Shown one piece after another: positions 1 through 6,763 of a stretch of 6,763 nt of DNA; position 1 is the first letter of the stretch; the number at the start of each line of letters is the position of its first letter. The position numbers and the translations under genes were made by a program. The notes beneath the pieces are model-generated. The model saw only the letters and a list, made by a program, of their open reading frames with translations. It ran no database searches and had not been told where the DNA came from. The DNA is from an uncultured Alphaproteobacteria bacterium (GTDB lineage Bacteria; Pseudomonadota; Alphaproteobacteria; Rhizobiales; Hyphomicrobiaceae): assembly GCA_937950105.1 (NCBI GenBank), contig CALFEM010000051.1, positions 1 through 6,763 on the forward strand, written 5' to 3'.

Positions 1-461
1 TGATTCCGAACCTGGTCAACACGGTGAAGGGCTTCGCCGACCAGGAAAAGCAGGTGCTGACCGACGTGATCGAAGCGCGCGCGAAGGCGACGCAGGCGCA
101 GGTGCAGCTGCCCCCGGATATTCTCACCAACCCGGAAGCGATGAAGAAATTCCAGGAGTCGCAGGCGTCGCTCGGCAGTGCGCTCGGCCGCCTCATGGCC
201 GTCATCGAGCGTTATCCCGACATCAAGTCCGGGCAGAACTTCCTCGCCCTGCAGAGCCAGATCGAAGGCACCGAGAACCGCATCGCGGTGTCGCGGCGCG
301 ACTACATCAATGCGGTGCGCGTCTACAATACCGAGCTGACGACCATTCCGGGCCGCTGGTGGAAGTCGTTCATGTATCCGAGCGCGACGCAGATGGCGAC
401 CTTCGACGTGCCGGCGGAGGAGCAGAAGGCTCCCAAGGTCGATTTCGGCCGCAAGACCTGA
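1..461 (+). CDS. lemA: LemA family protein, 5'-truncated
   Basis: This is the C-terminal part (about 152 residues) of a LemA family protein, a small envelope protein with an N-terminal membrane anchor followed by a helical domain. The open frame is already running at the first base: bases 1-2 finish a codon, and bases 3 onward read I-P-N-L-V-N-T-V-K-G, the conserved block that follows the membrane anchor in this family. The GTG at 24 is the valine of that block and not a start. The anchor, the true start, the ribosome site and the promoter lie outside the window. Other family signatures are L-Q-S-Q-I-E-G-T-E-N-R-I near 252-287, then R-R-D-Y, A-V-R-V-Y-N and P-G-R-W-W, and a lysine-rich end K-V-D-F-G-R-K-T. 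Two TPM genes follow on the same strand, a common arrangement. The biochemical role of LemA is not established. Family assignment is very secure. Confidence 0.95.
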   Translation, partial: IPNLVNTVKGFADQEKQVLTDVIEARAKATQAQVQLPPDILTNPEAMKKFQESQASLGSALGRLMAVIERYPDIKSGQNFLALQSQIEGTENRIAVSRRDYINAVRVYNTELTTIPGRWWKSFMYPSATQMATFDVPAEEQKAPKVDFGRKT

Positions 462-469
462 CGCACCCG

Positions 470-484
470 CCGCCGCACCGGCGG
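470..484 (+). other. GC-rich hairpin between lemA and the first TPM gene
   Basis: The 43-bp gap after lemA holds a perfect inverted repeat: CCGCCG (470-475), a CAC loop (476-478) and CGGCGG (479-484), extendable by one G-U pair. The six GC pairs lie 6 nt upstream of the ribosome binding site of the next gene. No T-run follows, so it is not a standard intrinsic terminator. It could slow polymerase, protect the lemA message from 3' decay or adjust translation of the next gene. In such GC-rich DNA a chance origin is also possible. Confidence 0.4.
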
Positions 485-490
485 TCTCAT

Positions 491-497
491 GAGAGGG
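491..497 (+). promoter_or_regulatory. Ribosome binding site of the first TPM gene
   Basis: GAGAGGG lies 7 nt upstream of the ATG at 505, a normal Shine-Dalgarno match and spacing. It decides the start: it supports 505 over the in-frame ATG at 607, which would begin inside the signal peptide core. Confidence 0.7.
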
Positions 498-504
498 TAG
501 CGGG

Positions 505-1392
505 ATGCGCGATCGTCGCCTCGGGCGAACGCCAGCGGGCACCGGCGGCACGGCTGCCGATGCCCTGTCACGTCATGGCGTGCGCGGCGCTCTCGGTGGG
601 CTGGCGATGCTGGCGCTCGCGTTCTCTCTGGCGGTCGCCGCCGTCGCGCAGCTCGCAGGGCCGGCGGCGCCTTCGTTCCCTCGGCTCTCAGGTCGCGTCG
701 TCGACGAGGCCAACCTGCTCGACGGTGCCACCCGCGCGCAACTGCACACCGACCTCAAGGCACTCGAGGACAAGTCCACCGACCAGCTCGTCGTCGTCAC
801 GTTGCCCTCCTTGCAGGGCTACGCCATCGAGGACTACGGCTATCAGCTCGGCCGCGCCTGGAAGATCGGCCAGGAGGGCAAGGACAACGGCGTCCTGCTG
901 ATCGTGGCGCCGAACGAACGCAAGGTGCGCATCGAGGTCGGCCGCGGGCTCGAAGGCGAGCTGACCGATGCGATGAGCCGCATCATCATCGAGAACGCCA
1001 TCCTGCCGCGCTTTCGGCGGGGTGACTTCCAGGGCGGCATCGTCGCCGGCGTGCGCGACATCCACGACGTGGTCACCGGCAACGCCGAGGCGGTGAAGGA
1101 ACGCGCCAAGGGCAAGCGGCGCGGCGGCGAGCCGGACTACGAAGGCCTTATCATCATCGCCGTCTGGATCGGCATCTTCCTGCTCGTCATCTACCTGAAC
1201 AGCCGGCAGGCGCGAAACCATCCGGCCGGCATGAACCGCTCGCGCCGGCGCGGCGGCTTCAACGACCGCGTCATCGTCATCCCCGGCGGCTCCAGTGACT
1301 GGAGTGGCGGAAGCTGGGGTGGTGGTGGTGGCGGCGGCTTCGGTGGCGGCGGCGGAGATTTCGGCGGCGGCGGCGCGTCGGGCGGCTGGTGA
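505..1392 (+). CDS. TPM-domain protein, YgcG type, secreted and membrane-anchored, Gly-rich tail
   Basis: This 295-residue protein has the layout of YgcG-type TPM proteins. A basic n-region (1-27) leads into a hydrophobic core at about 28-48 ending A-V-A, consistent with a signal peptide cut near 48/49. The TPM domain spans about 60-191. It opens with the typical L-S-G-R-V-V-D-E-A-N-L-L and contains D-N-G-V-L-L-I-V-A and R-I-E-V-G-R-G-L-E-G-E-L-T-D, hallmark blocks of the family. A membrane helix follows at about 214-231, then a basic stretch (R-S-R-R-R-G-G), and a tail (261-295) made almost entirely of Gly with Ser, Trp, Phe and Asp. The TPM domain should therefore sit outside the cytoplasmic membrane with the tail inside. 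Family members have been reported as metal-binding or phosphatase-like, but the substrate here is unknown. The n-region is long for a signal peptide, though the ribosome site supports this start. It lies 43 bp after lemA and is probably in the same operon. Confidence 0.93.
   Translation: MRDRRLGRTPAGTGGTAADALSRHGVRGALGGLAMLALAFSLAVAAVAQLAGPAAPSFPRLSGRVVDEANLLDGATRAQLHTDLKALEDKSTDQLVVVTLPSLQGYAIEDYGYQLGRAWKIGQEGKDNGVLLIVAPNERKVRIEVGRGLEGELTDAMSRIIIENAILPRFRRGDFQGGIVAGVRDIHDVVTGNAEAVKERAKGKRRGGEPDYEGLIIIAVWIGIFLLVIYLNSRQARNHPAGMNRSRRRGGFNDRVIVIPGGSSDWSGGSWGGGGGGGFGGGGGDFGGGGASGGW
1317..1386 (+). repeat. Low-complexity GGN codon run (Gly-rich tail)
   Basis: Tandem GGT/GGC codons broken by TTC, GAG-ATT and GCG encode the glycine-rich C-terminal tail of the upstream TPM protein. 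The run is imperfect but slippage-prone, so copy number may vary between strains or be misassembled. A glycine-rich tail of this kind is a normal trait of YgcG-type proteins. Confidence 0.75.
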
Positions 1393-1416
1393 AGCCGCGA
1401 CGGTTTCGGATTTCAT

Positions 1417-1422
1417 GGGTGA
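1417..1422 (+). promoter_or_regulatory. Ribosome binding site of the second TPM gene
   Basis: GGGTGA lies 5 nt before the ATG at 1428. It favours that ATG over an in-frame GTG at 1389 that overlaps the preceding stop codon, and over an in-frame GTG at 1419. Confidence 0.5.
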
Positions 1423-1427
1423 AGCGA

Positions 1428-2081
1428 ATGCAGGCTCGAACCTCGACCGACAAGCGCCGCAGCAGCGCGCTCTTCACGCTCGAAGAGCAGGATCGCATTG
1501 CCGCTGCCATCGGTGACGCCGAGCGCGCCACCGCCGGCGAGATCGTCGCCGTGGTCGCCAACGAGAGCGCACGCTATCTGCACGTGCCGTTCATGTGGGC
1601 CGCGCTTGTCGCGCTGCTGGTGCCGTGGCCGCTGGTCTATTTCACGTGGTGGCCGGTGCAATGGATCTACCTGATCCAGCTCGCCACCTTCCTCGTGCTG
1701 CTCATGCTGCTGATGCCGCAACCCGTGCGGCTCGCGCTGGTGCCGCGCACGGTCAAGCGCGAGCGGGCGCACCGCCATGCGATCGAGCAGTTCCTCGCCC
1801 AGAACCTGCACACCACGGCCGGCCGCACCGGCGTGCTCATCTTTGTTTCGGTCGCCGAACACTACGCCGAGGTGCTGGCCGATACGGGTATCGACGCCAA
1901 GGTTCCCGAGGGCACCTGGCAGGAGATCGTCGACCGGCTGACCTCGCGCATTTCCGAGGGCCGGCCGGCCGACGGCTTCGTCGAGGCCATCCATGCGGCG
2001 GGCAAACACCTCTCGCAGCACTTCCCGCCGGGGAGCCACGACCCGAACCAACTCCCGAACAAGCTGATCGTGCTCGACTGA
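1428..2081 (+). CDS. TPM-domain membrane protein (COG3762-like)
   Basis: This predicted 217-residue membrane protein resembles the smaller TPM-type proteins that accompany YgcG-type genes. After a basic N-terminus comes F-T-L-E-E-Q-D-R-I-A-A-A-I-G-D-A-E and T-A-G-E-I-V-A-V-V-A (about 16-44), matching the first helix and strand of a TPM domain. Two membrane helices follow at about 54-73 and 79-97. The rest of the domain then resumes with a long helix and G-R-T-G-V-L-I-F-V-S-V-A-E-H-Y-A-E-V-L-A-D-T-G-I (about 132-155), ending in a basic-acidic tail N-K-L-I-V-L-D. The two halves of the fold would lie on the same side of the membrane, joined by a helical hairpin. The ATG at 1428 is chosen for its ribosome site. 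An alternative GTG at 1389 would overlap the upstream stop and add 13 residues. It sits 35 bp after the first TPM gene and is probably the last gene of the operon. Function is unknown. Confidence 0.88.
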   Translation: MQARTSTDKRRSSALFTLEEQDRIAAAIGDAERATAGEIVAVVANESARYLHVPFMWAALVALLVPWPLVYFTWWPVQWIYLIQLATFLVLLMLLMPQPVRLALVPRTVKRERAHRHAIEQFLAQNLHTTAGRTGVLIFVSVAEHYAEVLADTGIDAKVPEGTWQEIVDRLTSRISEGRPADGFVEAIHAAGKHLSQHFPPGSHDPNQLPNKLIVLD

Positions 2082-2109
2082 AGTCTGCCCGTGCCGCGCG
2101 TCACGTGGC
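2082..2109. other. Convergent intergenic junction, no clear terminator
   Basis: Only 28 bp separate the stop codon of the second TPM gene from the stop codon of the oppositely oriented glutamate dehydrogenase gene. I see a weak CGTG...CACG repeat and a CACGTG palindrome, but no GC stem followed by a T-run on either strand. Termination is probably factor-dependent, or the transcripts overlap at their 3' ends. Confidence 0.6.
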
Positions 2110-5100
2110 TCATACGCCCGCGATGTCGCGCGCGAGCGCCGCCGCCACGGTCAGCCGCGCCACCGACAGCGGAGCACCCTCGATCGCCTCGGCGAGCCCT
2201 GCCTCGACACGCGCGAGGCTCGACGCGTGTGCCGCCCGCCAGGCTTCGACAGTCCTGCCCGGTTCTGCCGCGCTGCTGCCCTTGCCGCCGAGCGCCAGCG
2301 CCTCCACCGTCATCGCGCGATGGCTTGCGGCCAGTCCGGCGAGTGCGCTGTTGATGGCGAGACGATCGTAACGGTCCGCCGCCGTGATGTCCTGCCCCTT
2401 GCGGCGGAGGTCGCTCAGGCGCAGCGCGTCACCGATCGCGAAGTGCACGCGCGCGGCCTCCGCGAGCCGCTCGTCACCGACATGTGCCTCGCGGGCGACG
2501 AGGGCGATGTCGGCCGCCTCCGACAGCACGTCCGCCTCTGCGAGCGCTGCAGCCACCCCGATCGGCGCACCGCGGCGGTTCCACTCCGCCATCCGCGCGT
2601 CGCGCTCTGCGATCCGCGGCGCGGTCAGCACACCCTCGCTCTGGCTGACAAGGCGACGGAACACGTCAGCCACGGCCGGCATCGCATGATCGAGCGCAGC
2701 AAGGCGGCGGCCGAGTGATGCCAGTGTGGCGGCCTGCCGACGCACGAGCCGCTGCGCTTCCGCATAGAGCGAGAGCTGGTTCGAACCACCGATGCGCGTA
2801 TCGAGCCCGCCGATGGCAGCGAAAAGACCTTCGGCATCGAGCATGTCGAGCGCACCGAGCATCGCTTGCGTGCTCGCCTCGACATCGAGGCCCCAGTCGT
2901 CCGCAAGCCGCGACGGCAGGTCCGGTCCACACATGTTGACGATGCGGTTGGTCAGCTCGGTCGTGACAATCTCGCGCGCCAGCGGATGGGCGGCGATATC
3001 GCTCGCATACGCATGCTGCAGCGCCGGCGGGAAATAGCTGGCCAGCAGTGGTCGCATGGTGGCTCCGTCCGGCACCTTCGAGGCGATCAGATCGTAGGAC
3101 AACGCGATCTTTGCGTGCGCCAGCAGCACGGCGAGTTCGGGCCGCGTCAAACCTCGCCCGGCCTTGCGGCGTTCGCCGAGCGCACCGTCTCCCGGCAACC
3201 CTTCGAGCTTGCGATCGAGAATGCCCCGCGCTTCGAGCGACCGCATCAGATGCTGCCAGTCGCCCATCGCCTCGGCGCCGCGCCGCTCGGCGAGACTGAG
3301 CGCCAGCGACTGCTCGTAATTGTTGGCGAGGCATGCACGCGCCACGTCGTCCGTCATCGTGACCAGCAGGCTGTTGCGCGCGGCACGATCGAGACGTCCG
3401 TCAGCGAGCACCGGCGACAGCGCGATCTTGATGTTCACCTCCTGGTCGGATGAATTGACGCCGGCCGAGTTGTCGATGAAATCGGTGTTGAGGCGCACGC
3501 CGTGCACGGCGGCATCGATGCGCCCGCGCTGCGTCAACCCGAGATTCGCACCTTCGCCGATCGCCTTGACGCGCAAGCCCGACGCGGGGATGCGGATCGC
3601 GTCGTTGGCACGGTCGCCGACCTCGGCATCGCTTTCGCCGTCACCGCGCACGTAGGTGCCGATGCCGCCGAGCCAGAGCAGATCGGCCTCGCCCATCAGC
3701 ACCGCGCGCATCAGCTCTGCAGGCGGCACGCTCGCGGCATCGATGCCAAGCAGCACCCGCATCTGGGCAGTGACCGCCACCGACTTGGCGCTGCGCGAGA
3801 ACACACCGCCACCCTTCGAGATCAGCGAGCGGTCGTAATCCTGCCAGCTCGAGCGCGGCAGCGCGAATATGCGCTGGCGCTCGACAAAGCTCGCCTCGGC
3901 GTCGGGTTCGGGATCGATGAAGATGTCGCGATGATCGAAGGCAGCCACGAGGCGGATCTTGCGCGACAGCAGCATGCCGTTGCCGAACACGTCGCCCGAC
4001 ATGTCGCCGACGCCGATGACGCGCACCGGTTCAGACTGGATGTCGTGATCCATCTCGCGGAAGTGCCGCTTGACGCATTCCCACGCGCCGCGCGCGGTGA
4101 TGCCCATCTTCTTGTGATCGTAGCCGGCCGATCCACCCGAGGCGAAGGCATCGTCGAGCCAGAAATGGTGGTCCGCCGACAGCGCGTTGGCGAAATCGGA
4201 AAAGGTCGCGGTACCCTTGTCGGCGGCCACCACCAGGTAGGGGTCGTCGCCATCCCGGCGCGTCACACCGGCGGGATGCACGATCTCATGCCCTGCGAGA
4301 TTGTCGGTGATGTCGAGCAGCGTCGACACGAACGTGCGGTAGGCGGCAATACCGACGCGCATGACTTCGTCACGCGCGGCGCCCGGCACGATGCGCTTCG
4401 GCACGAAGCCGCCCTTCGCACCTTGCGGCACGATCACCGTGTTCTTCACCTGCTGCGCCTTGGCGAGGCCCAGCACCTCGGTGCGGAAATCCTGCGGCCG
4501 GTCGGACCAGCGCAAGCCACCGCGCGCGATCGGTGCGAAGCGCAGGTGCACGCCGTCCACCTCCGGCGACGACACCCAGATCTCGCGAAACGGACGCGGC
4601 GCCGGCGCGTCGGCGACATCGCGCGTCGCAAGCTTGAACGCGATCGTCTGCGGCACGCTCCCGTGCTCGTCGCACATGAAGTAGTTGGTGCGCACCGTCG
4701 CCGCGACGAGGCTCGCGAGGCTGCGCAGGATCCGATCCTCGTTCAGACTCTCGACCGAAGCGAGCGCGCCCTCGTACGCGGTGCGCCAGTCTACCTCGCG
4801 GCGCGTGCGCTCGGCGTCATCCAAAGGCGAGCCGGGATCGAGCCGTACCTTGAACAGGCGCACGAGATCGCGGGCACGGTCGGCATGCTTCACCAGCGTT
4901 TCGGCGATATAGCGCGGTCCGTGCGGCAGGCCGATCTGGCGCATGTAGCCGGCATAGGCGCGCAGCATCGCCGCCTCGCGCCAGTCGCATTCTGCCGCGA
5001 GCACGAGACGGTTGAAGGCGTCGTTCTCGGCGCGACCCGAGAACACAGCGAGGAAGGCGTCCTCGAGCGCCGCGTCGACGCGCACGAGATCGATGGCGCG

Positions 5101-6727
5101 GCGATCGAACGTGACGAGCGTCATGTCGTGAATGAAGACTTCGCGCGGCCGATCGCCGAGCACGGGCTTCACCGTATAGGTGCGCTCGTCGATCACGGTG
5201 AAGCCCATGTTCTCGAGCAGCGGAACGCGCTCACTCAAAGGGATCGCATGATCGAAACGGTAGATCGCGACACGCACGCTCGATTGAGAACTTCCCGCGC
5301 CGCCGCCGTAGAAGTCGATCGCCGCCGGCGCCTCATCGGAGAGCCGCTCGATACGATCGATATCGTCGAGCGCGCGGGCCGGGCCGAACGTCTCCGCATA
5401 GGCGGATGAAAACGCCGTCGCATAGCGCGCCAGCCGCTCGGGCGACTCCGACAGTTCCGCCGCCAGCCGGTCGTTCCACGTCGCCGCGATGTCCTCGACC
5501 GCCTCTTCGAGCGAAGATTCCTCGATCTCCGGAGTGCGGCCCTCGTAGCGGCCGATAATATAGTGCACGCGCACCAGCGGACCCTGGGTGAAGTACGGCT
5601 GGAACGTCACCATGCGGCCCTTGAACGCATCGGCGAGCAATGCGCCGATGCGCTCGCGCACCGCTGTCGAGAAGCGATCGCGCGGCACGAACACCAGAAC
5701 CGAGACGAAGCGGTCGAAACGATCGCGGCGCACCAGCACGCGCACGCGCGGATCGAACTCGAGTTGCAGCAGCGCCGGAACCCAGCTCGCCAGTTGGCGA
5801 ACGCCGATCTGGAACAGCTCGTCGCGCGGGAACGTATCGAGGATGTTCTGCAGCATGCGGCCCTCGTGGCTCGCACGCTTGACGCCGCTCTCGGCGAACA
5901 CCCGCTCGGCCTTGAGGCGCAGGAAGGGAATCTCGGCAGGCGGCGCGGTATACGCTGTCGCGGTGAACAGACCGACCATGCGCAATTCGCCGGTGAGCCG
6001 GCCATCGGCGCCGAAGGTCTTCAGCCCGACGTAATCCATGTGCACGCGACGGTGCACCCGGCTGACGACATTCGACTTGGTGATGATGATGGGCCAGGGC
6101 TTCAGATAGAAGCGGCGCACCTCGTCCGTCAGCGCCACCAGCTCACGGCCGCGCCTCAGCACATGCACATCCGGATCGGCGAGGATACCGAGGCCGGAAC
6201 CTGCAACGACCTGCAGGCCGCCCGTCTCCGGCGCGCCATCGATGCGATACTCGCGCATGCCGAGAAAGACGAAATTGCCGGCGCGCATCCAGCGACAGAA
6301 GGCAAGCGTTTCCGCAACCAGGGGATCAGCCGTGGCGACGTTCCGCGCCTCGAGCGCGGCAATGGCGGCGTCGAGCCGTGCCATCATGCCGGACCAGTCC
6401 GTGACGGCGGCGTCGACCTCGTCGAGCACACTGCCTATGGCGCCGGCCAGCGTGTCCGCGGAGGCTTCGTCGAGCGGCGCGGCCACTACCAGGATCAGGC
6501 TTTCGTCTCGCCATGGATCCGACCGGGCGGCCCCCGTTTCGCGCCCGTCGTCGGCGCCATCTGTGGCGCCCTGCAGGTCGATGAGCGAGCCGTGAGCATC
6601 ACGGCGCACGCGCAGCAGCGGATGCAGGACGAGTTGTGGACGCACCGTGCGGGCCTGCAACTCGCCGAGCACCGAGGAGACGAGAAACGGCTTGTCGTCG
6701 TTCACGGCGACGACCACCGTCACCCCG
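2110..6727 (-). CDS. gdhB: NAD-specific glutamate dehydrogenase, large type, N-terminus missing
   Basis: This is the large NAD-dependent glutamate dehydrogenase (EC 1.4.1.2), which oxidises L-glutamate to 2-oxoglutarate, ammonium and NADH. It is called GdhB in Pseudomonas and GdhZ in Caulobacter. About 1538 residues are encoded without a frameshift. The first third is the regulatory region with ACT-like domains, including I-L-D-T-F-P-R-D-E-L-F-Q-I-G near 5808-5850. The catalytic core is clear. G-G-L-R (4521-4510) matches the substrate-binding loop of small GDHs. K-N-T-V-I-V-P-Q-G-A-K-G-G follows, whose final lysine (4416-4414) corresponds to the catalytic lysine. A-A-D-K-G-T carries the likely catalytic aspartate (4221-4219). 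V-I-G-V-G-D-M-S-G-D (about 4020-3991) is the dinucleotide-binding loop. G-E-G-A-N-L-G-L-T-Q-R-G-R-I and N-S-A-G-V-N-S-S-D-Q-E-V-N-I-K-I (near 3480-3428) are further family blocks. The first genomic residues (V-N-D-D-K-P-F-L-V-S-S-V) match an early N-terminal block, so roughly 100 residues are missing. The promoter and start lie off the contig. Confidence 0.96.
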
Positions 6728-6763
6728 AGATCGGAAGAGCACACGTCTGAACTCCAGTCACTT
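6728..6763 (+). other. Illumina TruSeq adapter at contig end (not genomic)
   Basis: From 6728 the sequence reads AGATCGGAAGAGC and continues through 6761 as the standard 34-base TruSeq read-1 3' adapter, ending in CCAGTCAC. The last two bases (TT) may be the start of the index. The first A may instead be the A-tail added in library preparation or a genomic base. Translation of this stretch produces a false GTG start and the residues M-C-S-S-D-L at the front of the glutamate dehydrogenase frame. Confidence 0.98.

Noticed and set aside
24..26. GTG at 24 as a start codon for a short LemA protein
   Set aside because: The frame is open from the first base, and the residues before it (I-P-N-L-V-N-T) belong to the conserved LemA block, so the gene is simply cut by the window edge.
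688..1416. A 242-codon open frame on the - strand opposite the first TPM gene
   Set aside because: Its Ala/Thr/Asp-rich low-complexity product mirrors the Gly-rich tail and TPM domain on the + strand. It has no motif, and the sense gene has clear family blocks and a ribosome site.
2119..2130. CGCGATGTCGCG inverted repeat as a bidirectional terminator
   Set aside because: It lies inside the last codons of the glutamate dehydrogenase gene, has a 4-5 bp stem with a very tight loop and no T-run on either side. It is likely a chance result of GC-rich sequence.
1595..2371. A 258-codon + strand open frame overlapping the second TPM gene and running into the glutamate dehydrogenase gene
   Set aside because: It crosses the end of one well-supported gene into the antisense of another, is Ala/Arg-rich and has no recognisable domain.
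3428..3480. N-S-A-G-V-N-S-S-D-Q-E-V-N-I-K-I differing from the D-C-S-D-H-E form I recall from Pseudomonas-type enzymes, as a possible inactivating change
   Set aside because: Alphaproteobacterial relatives, as I recall them, carry N at the first position and vary at the H/Q position. The lysine, aspartate and glycine-loop residues of the core are intact, so there is no reason to infer loss of activity.
3502..5409. A 635-codon open frame on the + strand, opposite the glutamate dehydrogenase gene
   Set aside because: It is exactly codon-aligned with the real gene on the other strand, a well-known effect in GC-rich genes where antisense stops are rare. Its product is an Arg/His/Ala/Asp-rich sequence with no recognisable motif, whereas the - strand frame carries all catalytic motifs of a known enzyme.
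5563..6750. A 395-codon open frame on the + strand opposite the 5' part of the glutamate dehydrogenase gene
   Set aside because: It is in the same antisense, codon-aligned register and has the same biased composition. It ends inside the sequencing adapter, so its C-terminus is not biological.

Overview
This is a 6.76 kb piece of high-GC bacterial chromosome, most likely from an alphaproteobacterium. That placement is inferred from protein character: the glutamate dehydrogenase reads like the large NAD-dependent enzyme of Caulobacter and Bradyrhizobium relatives, and the LemA and TPM proteins fit the same group. I see no RNA genes, mobile elements, CRISPR arrays or signs of recent transfer. 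The fragment looks like a whole assembly contig. It starts inside one gene, stops inside another, and its last 36 bases carry an Illumina sequencing adapter rather than genomic DNA.

The left third (1-2081, + strand) is a compact envelope-protein operon: the 3' part of a lemA gene, a secreted and membrane-anchored TPM-domain protein with a glycine-rich tail (YgcG type), and a second, smaller TPM-type membrane protein whose domain appears interrupted by two membrane segments. Gaps are about 43 and 35 bp, so co-transcription is likely. LemA and TPM genes commonly occur together in bacteria. Their joint role is not well defined, but it is associated with the cell envelope.

The right two thirds (2110 to about 6727, - strand) is one very long open frame encoding a large (about 1600-residue class) NAD-specific glutamate dehydrogenase, which oxidises L-glutamate to 2-oxoglutarate and ammonium. 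It converges on the TPM operon with only 28 bp between stop codons. Its N-terminal end, roughly 100 residues by comparison with the family, is missing because the contig ends. The apparent start codon and first residues at the right edge are translated adapter.

I found no credible undescribed system. The most useful observations are the adapter contamination and the false N-terminus it creates, the split TPM domain of the second TPM protein, a small GC-rich hairpin between lemA and the first TPM gene, and the very tight convergent junction without a recognisable terminator.
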